From Methanothermus fervidus DSM 2088 (GTDB taxonomy: Archaea; Methanobacteriota; Methanobacteria; DSM-2088; Methanothermaceae), in assembly GCA_000166095.1 (NCBI GenBank), contig CP002278.1, forward strand, positions 1,024,001-1,088,000: a stretch of DNA of 64,000 nucleotides. The letters are read 5' to 3'. Positions 28,859-41,724 of the stretch are shown here, piece after piece (positions within the stretch are counted from its first letter, which is position 1; the number at the start of each line of letters is the position of its first letter). Both the position numbers and the translations under genes were made by a program. The notes beneath the pieces are model-generated. The model saw only the letters and a program-made list of their open reading frames with translations, made no database searches and had not been told where the DNA came from.

Positions 28859-29848
28859 ATGCCAAGATTTAGCACCTGGAAACTTAAATTAAGGATGTTC
28901 TTAGCAGTGGCAATATTATTTGGAATCCTGTATGCATTGTTAAGCGTAATTGGAATTTACGCCGGAATCAAAAGTCCTTTAATATATATCCTACTAGCTT
29001 TATTCATAGTGTTTATCCAATACTTAATATCTCCAAAAATTGTTGAAATGGGCATGAACATACATTATGTTTCTCCACAAGAAGCTCCAGAATTACATTC
29101 AATTGTTGAAGAATTAGCAAGGAATGCTGGAATTCCAAAACCTAAAGTTGGAATAGCCGAAATATCAATACCAAATGCGTTTGCATTTGGAAGAAGTAAA
29201 AGAGATGGAAGGGTCTGCGTAACACGAGGTATATTGAATCTACTAGATAAAGAAGAATTAAAAGCAGTTTTAGGCCATGAAATATCACATATAAGACACA
29301 ATGACATGATAGTAATGACTTTTATCAGTGTAGTACCACTAATATGTTATTGGATATTCCAAAGTATGTACTGGGGAAGTCTAATGGACAGGGACAGAGG
29401 TTCCTCATTAGCAATAATTGGAATTCTAGCTTTCATTGCATACATGATAGGACAGCTCTTAGTACTCTTTGTCTCAAGAATTAGAGAATATTATGCAGAT
29501 TTAGGAAGTGTGGAAATTGGTGGAAAACCACATAAACTAGCAAGTGCATTATATAAATTAGTTTATGGGTCAGCAGTCGTAAGTAAAGAAAACAAAGAAG
29601 AAGTAAATCAAGTTTCTGGATTTAAAGCTTTCTTTTTAAATGATATTAATCAGGCAGGACATGAAATAAAAGATCTAAAACAAGTTGACATGGACATGAA
29701 TGGTACAATAAGCAGGGAAGAGCTCGAGAGGCTTAGATACACTCCCGTAAAAATAGGTCTAACAGAGAAAATACTAGAAATCTTTTCAACACATCCTAAC
29801 ACCTTAAAAAGGATTAAAAGATTGTCCGAATTAACAACGTCTGTTTAA
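28859..29848 (+). CDS. htpX: HtpX-like M48 zinc metalloprotease with an EF-hand-like insert
   Basis: 330 residues from ATG 28859, chosen because AAAGGTGG is just upstream. Two N-terminal transmembrane helices, zinc motif HEISHIRHNDM, two more helices, and a downstream glutamate ligand in YYADLGSVEI. The family degrades damaged membrane proteins. Near the C-terminus, DMDMNGTISREEL has the spacing of a calcium-binding EF-hand loop. The 3' end overlaps the convergent signal-peptidase-like gene by 35 bases. Confidence 0.88.
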   Translation: MPRFSTWKLKLRMFLAVAILFGILYALLSVIGIYAGIKSPLIYILLALFIVFIQYLISPKIVEMGMNIHYVSPQEAPELHSIVEELARNAGIPKPKVGIAEISIPNAFAFGRSKRDGRVCVTRGILNLLDKEELKAVLGHEISHIRHNDMIVMTFISVVPLICYWIFQSMYWGSLMDRDRGSSLAIIGILAFIAYMIGQLLVLFVSRIREYYADLGSVEIGGKPHKLASALYKLVYGSAVVSKENKEEVNQVSGFKAFFLNDINQAGHEIKDLKQVDMDMNGTISREELERLRYTPVKIGLTEKILEIFSTHPNTLKRIKRLSELTTSV

Positions 29849-30458
29849 CTACACCAATGACATTTGAACGTGGTAGCCATGTATTAAGAGGAGTTTCAGT
29901 GATAACTTCGTTTGGTAAATAAATTTTTTTAACAGACTTATTATCACTAACTAAATATACCATATCTCCTTCTATCTTACCAACTCTCTTAACAATAAGG
30001 CCATAAACCGGATGTTTAGCTATTACAATGTCCCCCACTTTAAAATCTTTTGTTTTTACCGCAATGATTTCTTGTCCATTTTTTAATGTTGGATACATGG
30101 AATCTCCACTTACTATGGCAAACATTGGCAATTTGTCTTCACCAAATTGAGATATTATCTTAACATTCACATCTTTATACCCATATTTTTCCGCAATGTT
30201 TTTAACATTTTCTTTTATGGATTCAACGGTACTGTCAGGATCATAAATTGCTGCTGAAACATAATTAGATATTTCATGTAACATTTCAGGAGGGGGAGGA
30301 TTGATGAAAAAATTGGATATTTTTATATCTGATGTTGTTCCATTTGTCTCTATTATTATATTTAGACGATGAAAACTCATATCCTGGAAATTATCACTTG
30401 CAAAACCTATCAAAAATAATATAAGTAGGAATATACCAATCCACAAGATTTTTTTCAA
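29814..30458 (-). CDS. signal peptidase I-like serine protease (S26)
   Basis: 214 residues. An N-terminal transmembrane anchor is followed by about 70 residues of extracytoplasmic sequence. The S26 core has the serine motif VSGDSMYPTLKNG, then VGDIVIAK and YGLIVKRVGKI with a possible lysine base. Archaeal signal peptidases usually have His instead of Lys, so the lysine and the N-terminal extension make a specialised peptidase more likely than the housekeeping one. It is four bases downstream of aroD. Confidence 0.72.
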   Translation of the reverse strand: MKKILWIGIFLLILFLIGFASDNFQDMSFHRLNIIIETNGTTSDIKISNFFINPPPPEMLHEISNYVSAAIYDPDSTVESIKENVKNIAEKYGYKDVNVKIISQFGEDKLPMFAIVSGDSMYPTLKNGQEIIAVKTKDFKVGDIVIAKHPVYGLIVKRVGKIEGDMVYLVSDNKSVKKIYLPNEVITETPLNTWLPRSNVIGVVKQTLLIRTIF

Positions 30459-30462
30459 GGCC

Positions 30463-31137
30463 TCACCTCACTTCAAAAATTTTAATTAAAGACCTCGTTG
30501 TTTTAATATCAAGTTGTCCCGGAGCTGTTTTTATATTTCCACTAGCAAATGTAATTGGAGAGCCAAAAAGATGAGCTACTACACGAGTAAATTTTCCTAA
30601 TTCACCCATAGCAATACCAATCACATTTTTTTCTTTATTCATTACTTTTAGCAATGTAAGAACGTCGTCCATATTTTTAGGCATTACAGCAACCTTTGCA
30701 ATATCTCCAATTTTTTTCTCTTTTTTAATAATTTTTATTAATTTATTTTCACTAGGAGTTTTTTCAAAATCATGAAATGATATTATGCTTTTATTTGAAA
30801 CCTCTATAACTCTATTTCTATACTTATCCTTCGTAGATAATTCAATATCTGTGTAATCTGCATATTTTGCTGCAGTGGAAAGTAATTTTATTCTATCAAC
30901 TTCCTTTCCTCTAAAATATCCACCTTCTTTTCTACACCGGTTAGTTACTATACTTGGAAAATCTACATTCTTCATAAGTTTTTTAATGTCATCCACACTA
31001 GGGTTTCTCAATGCATCTAATCTAAGTTCTATTATGTCTGCTCCTTCTTCAATATATTGTTTAGCAGATTCCAACATTTTATCTATATTTTCTTCAAATG
31101 CAGGCACACAAATTTTTATTTTCATCTTAAACCCCAT
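30463..31137 (-). CDS. aroD: 3-dehydroquinate dehydratase, type I
   Basis: 224 residues with IKICVPAFEENIDKMLE, ELRLDAL (substrate Glu/Arg), VTNRCRKEGGYF, ISFHDFEKTP (His base) and AVMPKNMDDVLTLLK (Schiff-base Lys). It dehydrates 3-dehydroquinate in the shikimate pathway. The length matches archaeal type I enzymes. Start ATG 31137 or 31125. Upstream lies the amt promoter region, read in the other direction. Confidence 0.9.
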   Translation of the reverse strand: MGFKMKIKICVPAFEENIDKMLESAKQYIEEGADIIELRLDALRNPSVDDIKKLMKNVDFPSIVTNRCRKEGGYFRGKEVDRIKLLSTAAKYADYTDIELSTKDKYRNRVIEVSNKSIISFHDFEKTPSENKLIKIIKKEKKIGDIAKVAVMPKNMDDVLTLLKVMNKEKNVIGIAMGELGKFTRVVAHLFGSPITFASGNIKTAPGQLDIKTTRSLIKIFEVR

Positions 31138-31181
31138 ATTTTTTAATTTTTTACATTACTTACAATTTTATTTTTGATATG

Positions 31182-31208
31182 TTTTCGGATCCGAAAAATT
31201 TATATATG
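31182..31208 (+). promoter_or_regulatory. amt operon promoter with palindrome over the BRE
   Basis: A 16-base perfect palindrome (TTTTCGGATCCGAAAA, 31182-31197) runs directly into AATTTATATATG. Its right half supplies the BRE-like CCGAAAAA. Any protein binding the palindrome would block TFB recruitment. The transcription start would be near 31230. Confidence 0.6.
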
Positions 31209-31230
31209 AGTAAAATTAATTATCGATATG

Positions 31231-31248
31231 TCGGAATGAGGTTTCCGA
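31231..31248 (+). promoter_or_regulatory. NrpR-type nitrogen operator
   Basis: TCGGAATGAGGTTTCCGA is an inverted repeat that matches the known archaeal NrpR consensus GGAA-N6-TTCC exactly, with arms extended to six bases. It overlaps the predicted start site of the amt-glnK-glnA operon. NrpR represses nitrogen genes in Methanococcus and Methanothermobacter when ammonia is plentiful. Confidence 0.75.
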
Positions 31249-31278
31249 CTTCCATGAAATAGTTGGAGGTGTTAAAAA

Positions 31279-32497
31279 ATGGATCCAATAAATGCAGGTG
31301 ATACTGCTTGGATGCTTGTATCTACAGCTTTAGTGTTGCTAATGACAGTTCCAGGGGTAGCAATATTCTATGCAGGACTAGTAAGAAAAGAAAATGTATT
31401 AAACACAATATTTATGTCGTTTATTGCATTTGCAATAACAAGCATTATATGGGTAATTTATGGATTCCCACTGGCTTTTGGCCAAGACATAAATGGAATA
31501 ATAGGAGCTCCAGTAAATATTTTGACGAATGGTCTTAACACCAATTCAACACACACTTGCACCTACAATACCTGCATTTATCTACATAGCATTTCAATTG
31601 ACTTTTGCAGCAATAACAGTGGCATTAATATCCGGTGCAGTTGTAGAAAGAATGAAATTTTCAGCATGGATGATATTCGTAGCATTATGGGTAAGCCTCG
31701 TCTACGTACCAATAGCACATTGGGTCTGGGGCGGAGGATTCCTATCAAAATTAGGTGCACTTGACTTTGCAGGAGGTACTGTAGTACATATAAATTCAGG
31801 TATTGCAGCTCTAGCGCTAGCATTATTACTAGGTAAAAGGAAGGATACAAGGTTGTTACCTCATCACCTTGGATATGCAGCAATAGGTGCTGCACTACTA
31901 TGGTTTGGATGGTTTGGATTTAATGCAGGGTCAGCGTTGACAGCAGGTGGACTTGCAGCATCAGCATTTTTAGTAACTAATACAGCAACTGCAGCTGCAA
32001 TGATTTCATGGGTAATTTTAGATTACCTAAAAACAGGTAAACCAACATTACTAGGGGCATTGTCAGGTATAGTAGCAGGTCTTGTAGCTATAACACCAGC
32101 TGCAGGTTTCGTTACAGTTCCAGCAGCTATCATAATAGGTTTAGTTACAAGTGTATTCTCATACTTTGCAGTGTCTTACCTCAAACCAAAGCTAGGATAC
32201 GACGATGCACTTGATGTATTTGGTATACATGGTGTTTCAGGTATATGGGGATCAATAGCAACAGGTCTGTTTGCAGCTCCATTCATAAACCCATTAGGTA
32301 AAGGACTGTTCTACGGTAATCCAAGTCAAGTGCTTATACAACTTTTAGCTGTAGCAACTGTACTTGTATATTCCTTTGTAGTTACTTTAATAATAGGTAA
32401 ATTAATAGACATAACCATAGGACTACGTGTATCTGAAAAAGAAGAAATAGAAGGACTAGATACAAACCTCCATGAAGAAACCGGATACAGATTATGA
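31279..32497 (+). pseudogene. amt: ammonium transporter Amt, interrupted by a frameshift
   Basis: Two overlapping frames (31279 to about 31525, then about 31529-32497) together give a full-length Amt of about 406 residues with eleven helices. The first part has [20 protein letters not shown] and [15 protein letters not shown]; the second has [28 protein letters not shown] and HGVSGIWGS. Continuity is lost near 31524-31530, where a net +1 shift joins NILTN to [11 protein letters not shown]. It could be a real null mutation or a sequence error. GGAGGTG precedes the ATG. Confidence 0.85.
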
Positions 32498-32528
32498 TTT
32501 GTTTGAGTAAATGTAGGTGGTATTATAA

Positions 32529-32874
<346 letters not shown>

Positions 32875-32918
32875 CATTTATTTAATTTTTTATTAAAAAA
32901 TGAAGGAGGTCAGGAAAA

Positions 32919-34247
32919 ATGGCCACAATCGAAGAAATAATAAAAAAAATAGAAGAAAATGATATTAAATTTCTTAGACTCCAATTTGTAGACATTCATG
33001 GAAATTTCAAAAACCTGGCAGTTCCAATTAACAAGCCTGATGACGTAGAAGACATTGTTAAAGACGGTGTATTGTTTGATGGATCATCAATTGAAGGATT
33101 CGTTGAAATAAATGAAAGTGATTTGCTTTTAAAACCAGATATAGACACATTTTCAACCCTTCCATGGAGACCTGAAGAAAAAGGAGTTGCTAGATTTATT
33201 TGCGATGTATATTGGCCTGAAGGAAAACCATTTGATGGAGATCCCAGAGGCAGACTAAAAAGAGTCTTAGAAGAATATAGGAAAAAAGAAGGGTATGAAT
33301 ATAATGTTGGACCCGAACCAGAATTTTACATTGTGAAAAAAAATGAAAATGGAGAAATAGTTCCTTGTGATGATGCAACATATTTCGATGTTGAACCAGC
33401 AGATAAAGCTACAGACATAAGAAGAGAACTAGTACTTGCCTTAGAGAAATTAAATTTTGATATAGAAATGAGCCATCATGAAGTCGGTCCTGGACAACAT
33501 GAAATCGATTTTAGATTTGATAATGCATTAAAGACTGCTGACGCAGTCATGACATTTAAACAAGCAATAAAAGCAATTGTACATAAAATGGGTTACATTG
33601 TTACTTTCATGCCAAAACCATTCCAAGGAGAAAATGGAAGTGGTATGCATTGTCACCAATCATTGTTCAAAAAAGGTGAAAACATATTTTATGATCCAGA
33701 TACTCCAACAAAATTGTCAGAAACTGCATTTTACTTCATAGGAGGTTTACTAGAACATGCAAAAGCACTAGCAGCTGTATGTGCACCTACAGTTAATTCC
33801 TATAAGAGATTAGTTCCTGGATATGAGGCACCTGTTTACATTTCATATGGATTCAAAAACAGGTCAGCATTAATCAGAGTACCAGCAGCAAGAGGAAAAG
33901 CAACACGTATAGAATTCAGACTTCCTGATCCATCATGTAACCCATACCTTGCGTTTGTTGCCATGCTTGAAGCTGGTATGGATGGTATTAAAAATAAAAT
34001 AGATCCTGGCGATCCTGTTGATCTTAATATTTATAAGCTTAGTGAAGATGAACTTAAAAAATTGGGTATAGATGTCCTACCTTCCAGTCTTTGGGAAGCA
34101 TATCATGCATTAGAAGAAGATGAAGTTGTCAGCTCAGCTTTAGGTGAATACATATATGAGAAATTCTATTCCTTCAAGAAGAAAGAATGGGATGACTACA
34201 GATCCCAAGTATTTAAATATGAAATAGATAGGTACCTAAACATTTAA
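32919..34247 (+). CDS. glnA: glutamine synthetase type I
   Basis: 442 residues: [80 protein letters not shown] and [10 protein letters not shown]. It forms glutamine from glutamate, ammonia and ATP, and with the glutamate synthase genes at 23-27 kb completes the GS-GOGAT route. GAAGGAGGTC precedes the ATG. A run of T-rich tracts after the stop (34248-34281) looks like an archaeal terminator. Confidence 0.95.
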   Translation: MATIEEIIKKIEENDIKFLRLQFVDIHGNFKNLAVPINKPDDVEDIVKDGVLFDGSSIEGFVEINESDLLLKPDIDTFSTLPWRPEEKGVARFICDVYWPEGKPFDGDPRGRLKRVLEEYRKKEGYEYNVGPEPEFYIVKKNENGEIVPCDDATYFDVEPADKATDIRRELVLALEKLNFDIEMSHHEVGPGQHEIDFRFDNALKTADAVMTFKQAIKAIVHKMGYIVTFMPKPFQGENGSGMHCHQSLFKKGENIFYDPDTPTKLSETAFYFIGGLLEHAKALAAVCAPTVNSYKRLVPGYEAPVYISYGFKNRSALIRVPAARGKATRIEFRLPDPSCNPYLAFVAMLEAGMDGIKNKIDPGDPVDLNIYKLSEDELKKLGIDVLPSSLWEAYHALEEDEVVSSALGEYIYEKFYSFKKKEWDDYRSQVFKYEIDRYLNI

Positions 34248-34281
34248 TTTTTTGTCTTTTTCTTTTTTTCTTTTTTTAATT
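34248..34281 (+). terminator. poly-T terminator after glnA
   Basis: Several consecutive runs of five to seven T residues follow the stop codon, the usual archaeal termination signal. A similar T-rich tail follows the permease gene at 35742-35780. Confidence 0.5.
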
Positions 34282-34331
34282 TGTTAACACATCCTAAATA
34301 AATTTAGCCATGTCTAACTCGGAAGTATCAA

Positions 34332-35741
34332 ATGGATCTAAAAAATCTATTTAGAAAAAAATCTTCCGAACTAATTATCAAGGAAACCGAAGCAAAAGAA
34401 CATAAATTAAAAAAGGCATTAAGCGTATATGACTTGATCGCATTAGGTATTGGTGCAATTATTGGAAGTGGTATATATGTAGTTACTGGCATTGCAGCTG
34501 TCAAAGCAGGTCCAGCAGTTATATTATCATTTATTTTAGCAGCAATAGCATGTGCATTTGCTGCAGTTTCTTATGCTGAACTGGCATCAATGTTTCCAAT
34601 TACAGGTTCAACATACAATTATGCCTATGTTGCAATGGGAGAATTTTTTGCGTGGATTATAGGCTGGGATTTAATACTTGAATATGTTTTTTGCTTACCA
34701 GCTGTTGCAGTGGGATGGTCAGGATACTTCACAAATTTATTAGCCAGTGTTGGAATAAATATTCCTAATTATTTAGCCAATTCTTTTTTACAAGCACCTA
34801 ATGGATTTATCAATGTTCCAGCGATTGGAATATTGTTATTTATCGCTATATTAAATTATATTGGTGTAAGAAGAGTTGCTAGTAGTAACAACCTGATGGT
34901 AGCACTTAAAATTTTAGTGCTTCTATTCTTTGTTTTTATTGCTGTTTGGCATGTAAAACCAATTAATTGGCACCCATTTATGCCATTTGGTTGGCAGGGA
35001 GTACTAGCAGGTGCAGCAATTGCATTTTATGCTTTCATAGGTTTTGATGCAGTATCTACAGCTGCTGAAGAAACAAAAAATCCTGGCAGAGACATGCCAG
35101 CAGGAATTCTTGGATCTCTAGGAATCAGTACTTTATTATATATTGCAGTCTCAATTGTTCTAACAGGTATAGTGTCTTACACTAAACTAAATAATCCAGC
35201 CCCTATTGCAGAAGCCTTAAAAATAATAGGCATGAACTGGGCATGTGGATTAATTTCATTGGGAGCCTTAGTAGCAATCACAAGTGTATTAATTGTTATG
35301 TTCTATGGTGCAACGAGAATTATATTTGCAATTTCCAGAGATGGTCTACTACCTCCAATTTTTTCTAAAGTTCATAAAAAATACAGGACCCCAAGCATAT
35401 CTATAGCTTTAATTGCAATTGTAACAATGTTGACAGCCGGGTTCTTACCAATAAACATAATTGTAGAATTTGTGAATATAGGGACGATGCTAGCATTTGT
35501 TCTCACATCCCTCAGTGTAATAGTGTTAAGATATACCCAACCTGACCTACCAAGGAAATTCAAAGCACCTGGTGTACCAGTGGTACCTATTTTGGCAATA
35601 ATTTCAATGCTCTTGCTTATGATGTCTCTTTCATGGGAAACATGGGTCAGACTTGTTGTGTGGTTTATAATAGGACTATTTGTGTATTTTGGATATGGAA
35701 GACACCGTAGTATATTAGCAAAAAACAATGAACAAGAATAA
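34332..35741 (+). CDS. APC-family amino acid permease
   Basis: 469 residues, about twelve transmembrane helices. Helix 1 carries the substrate motif LIALGIGAIIGSGIYVVTG; helix 6 has FIGFDAVSTAAEETKNPGRD. It resembles cationic amino acid transporters of the APC superfamily. It follows the nitrogen operon after a terminator, so it is likely to be separately transcribed. The substrate is not determined. Confidence 0.85.
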   Translation: MDLKNLFRKKSSELIIKETEAKEHKLKKALSVYDLIALGIGAIIGSGIYVVTGIAAVKAGPAVILSFILAAIACAFAAVSYAELASMFPITGSTYNYAYVAMGEFFAWIIGWDLILEYVFCLPAVAVGWSGYFTNLLASVGINIPNYLANSFLQAPNGFINVPAIGILLFIAILNYIGVRRVASSNNLMVALKILVLLFFVFIAVWHVKPINWHPFMPFGWQGVLAGAAIAFYAFIGFDAVSTAAEETKNPGRDMPAGILGSLGISTLLYIAVSIVLTGIVSYTKLNNPAPIAEALKIIGMNWACGLISLGALVAITSVLIVMFYGATRIIFAISRDGLLPPIFSKVHKKYRTPSISIALIAIVTMLTAGFLPINIIVEFVNIGTMLAFVLTSLSVIVLRYTQPDLPRKFKAPGVPVVPILAIISMLLLMMSLSWETWVRLVVWFIIGLFVYFGYGRHRSILAKNNEQE

Positions 35742-35853
35742 AAAAATTGTTTTTTCTACTTTTTTTATTTTTTAATTTTTTACTTAATAAGAGAAAGATT
35801 ATATATTAAAAAATTACTTTTTATTATTAACCAAGCTTTTGGAGGATGGAAAG

Positions 35854-37080
35854 TTGGGAAATGTCTTGAAAGTTGGTGTAGGACAGGATAAAAATCCTAA
35901 AAAAGCTGTGGACATGGCATTGAATAATGTAGAAAATCCAGATTTAACATTGGTTTTTGCATCTTCAAATTTAAACATGGAAAAAATATATGAAACTATT
36001 AAAGATGAAGTTGGAGATAGCTGTGTAGTTGGAGGCAGTACTGCAGGAGAATTTTCATCAGTAGTTAAAGAACCAAAAGAGAATACTGTGGCTGTAATGA
36101 CAATAGAAAGTCCGTATTTAGGTGTGGGAGTAGGAATAGGTGAAAAAATAAGTGAAGATCCATTCAAATGTGGAAGAACAGCAGTTCGTGATGCATATTC
36201 ATCATTTAAAGGTAAGGGAACTCTATCATCATTAATGTCAGTTGCATTCATGTCCAAACGTGCATCAGAAATATCAAAATTAAAACCCTTTGTAAATATT
36301 GTCATCCCTGATGGTTTGTGTGGAAAAGAAGAAGAATTTCTAAGAGGAGTTGTTTATGAAAGTGAAAGTACCACTCCAATAATTGGAGGATCTACCGGAG
36401 ATAATTTAAAGTTTGAAAAAACATTTCAAATTTGTAATGGTTTATATTCCAATGCAGGAGTTGTCACTGTACTTGGAACTGTATTAAAAATTGGATGTGG
36501 TTATGGACATCCCTATACACCTACTAATAAAACTGCAGTGGTCACAAAGTCTGAAGGTAGAGTACTTTATGAATTAAACCACAAACCTGCTGATGAGGTC
36601 ATAAAGGAATTTCTAAATGTTGATGAGCTCACTTATGAAATGTTTTCAACGAAAACATTTGGTGTCAAATCTTCGGATGTTTTTGGAGAATATACAATAA
36701 AAGCTCCAGCAAAAATCAACGACGATGGGAGTATTATGTTTTACTCTGAAGTAAAAGAAGGTAGTTTATTAACATTGATGGAAACTAATAAAGAAAATGC
36801 TATAAATTCTTTCAAAAACACATTAAAAGCTGCAATTCATGATGCTGGTAATCCAGAAAACATTGGATGTATTATTATTTTCAATTGTGTTCTAAAATAT
36901 TTACTCAACAAAAAATTGGGAATAAATGACCTTGAAATTATTAGAGAAATGTTAGGAGATGTTCCAGTTATTGGATTCAACACTTATGGAGAACAAGGTG
37001 CAACATTAGGTGGCTCAATTGGCCATTACAATCAAACCTCAACATTAATGGTAATTGGAGATGAAGTAATTACTCAATAA
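35854..37080 (+). CDS. FIST-domain signal-sensing protein
   Basis: About 408 residues with FIST_N (LKVGVGQDKNPKKAVDMAL, VVGGSTAGEFSS) and FIST_C (GFNTYGEQGATLGGSIGHYNQTSTLM). FIST domains are thought to bind small ligands, perhaps amino acids, in signalling proteins; here they stand alone without an output domain. TTG 35854 is chosen because GGAGGA lies seven bases upstream; an in-frame TTG at 35839 would itself overlap the ribosome-binding site. Confidence 0.82.
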   Translation: MGNVLKVGVGQDKNPKKAVDMALNNVENPDLTLVFASSNLNMEKIYETIKDEVGDSCVVGGSTAGEFSSVVKEPKENTVAVMTIESPYLGVGVGIGEKISEDPFKCGRTAVRDAYSSFKGKGTLSSLMSVAFMSKRASEISKLKPFVNIVIPDGLCGKEEEFLRGVVYESESTTPIIGGSTGDNLKFEKTFQICNGLYSNAGVVTVLGTVLKIGCGYGHPYTPTNKTAVVTKSEGRVLYELNHKPADEVIKEFLNVDELTYEMFSTKTFGVKSSDVFGEYTIKAPAKINDDGSIMFYSEVKEGSLLTLMETNKENAINSFKNTLKAAIHDAGNPENIGCIIIFNCVLKYLLNKKLGINDLEIIREMLGDVPVIGFNTYGEQGATLGGSIGHYNQTSTLMVIGDEVITQ

Positions 37081-37233
37081 CATAAATGTTTTCTCCATTT
37101 TTTAACAAATTCTTCTTTTTTTGAATTCTAAAGTTAAATTATTAATAATAGAAAAATTAAGTTTTTTAATGCAAAAGAGCAAAAAATAATTATCTTTACT
37201 ATAATTTTTCCCATAATACTAGGAGGTCGCTAA

Positions 37234-38442
37234 ATGAGAAATATCCGTGTTGAAAGTGTTAAACAATTGCCCATTGAAAATCAAGACATTGAAATTGTGG
37301 AAAGAAAAGGAATAGGTCATCCGGATAGTATAAGTGATGGTATTGCAGAATCTGTAAGCCGTGCATTATGTAAAGCATATTTAGAACGATTTGGTGCAAT
37401 TATGCATCACAACACAGATGAAGTACAAGTCATTGCTGGAGAATCTTCTCCAAAGTTTGGTGGCGGCGAAGTAATAAAGCCCATACATATTTTATTAGCA
37501 GGGAGGGGAGTAGCTGAAGTTAAAGGAGAAAAAATTGGGCTAAATAGAATTTCAATTGCAGCAGCAAAAGAATATCTTAAAGAAAATATAAGAAATCTTG
37601 ATGTTGAGACATCTGTAGTAATCGAATGTAAAATAGGTCACGGATCAGCAGAATTACAAGAAGTATTTGAAAGAAAAAAAGATAAAATACCTTTAGCAAA
37701 TGATACTTCATTTGGTGTAGGTTTTGCACCATTATCAGAAACAGAAAAAATAGTATTAGAAAGTGAAAAATTGCTTAACTCAGATAAATTTAAAAAGAAA
37801 TATCCGATGATTGGAGAAGATATTAAAGTTATGGGATTAAGAGAGAAAGATAAAATTACATTGACACTTGCATGTGCGATGGTAGATAAATATATAGATG
37901 ATCTTGACACTTATAAAGAAGCTAAAGCTGTAATAAAAGAAACTTTACGTAAATTAGTTTCTAAACATACAGAAAGAGACGTAGACATCTATGTAAATAC
38001 TGCTGATCGTTATGATGAAAAAGAACCTTCTATATATTTAACAGTGACTGGTACTTCAGCTGAAATGGGAGATGATGGATCTACTGGTCGTGGTAACAGA
38101 GCAAATGGATTAATAACGCCAAACAGACCAATGTCTCTAGAGGCATGTTCTGGTAAAAACCCTGTAAATCATGTTGGTAAAATTTACAATTTATTATCAA
38201 ATGAAATTGCTGAAAAAATTGTAAATGAGGTTGATTCCGTATTAGAAGCACAAATATTACTACTAAGTCAAATTGGTAAACCAATAGATAATCCAAAGGT
38301 TGCAGATTGTCGTGTTATCTTAGAAGAAGGATGTAAACTATCAGAAGTGAAAAGTGATATTGAAGCTATTATTGATGATTCACTTGAAAACATACAAAAA
38401 ATTACAGAGAAATTAATAGAGGGCAAAATAACTACATTTTAA
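37234..38442 (+). CDS. mat: S-adenosylmethionine synthetase, archaeal type
   Basis: 402 residues: [73 protein letters not shown]. This is the archaeal-specific MAT family rather than the bacterial MetK. It makes SAM from methionine and ATP. AGGAGGTCGCTAA precedes the ATG. It stands alone with its own upstream AT-rich promoter region. Confidence 0.95.
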   Translation: MRNIRVESVKQLPIENQDIEIVERKGIGHPDSISDGIAESVSRALCKAYLERFGAIMHHNTDEVQVIAGESSPKFGGGEVIKPIHILLAGRGVAEVKGEKIGLNRISIAAAKEYLKENIRNLDVETSVVIECKIGHGSAELQEVFERKKDKIPLANDTSFGVGFAPLSETEKIVLESEKLLNSDKFKKKYPMIGEDIKVMGLREKDKITLTLACAMVDKYIDDLDTYKEAKAVIKETLRKLVSKHTERDVDIYVNTADRYDEKEPSIYLTVTGTSAEMGDDGSTGRGNRANGLITPNRPMSLEACSGKNPVNHVGKIYNLLSNEIAEKIVNEVDSVLEAQILLLSQIGKPIDNPKVADCRVILEEGCKLSEVKSDIEAIIDDSLENIQKITEKLIEGKITTF

Positions 38443-38612
38443 TTTACTCTAAAAACTCTGTTAAGGATGAAACCCGAAAGTTTTTTATATTTGTCAATTA
38501 AAACTACTAACAAAAAGCATGGTAAATAGAACTTTATCTAAATTTTGAATTACCAACAATTAATTTTCTTTTCATTATTAATTTTTGGAAATTCTTACTA
38601 AGGAGGTCTACA

Positions 38613-41723
<3,111 letters not shown>

Positions 41724-41724
41724 G

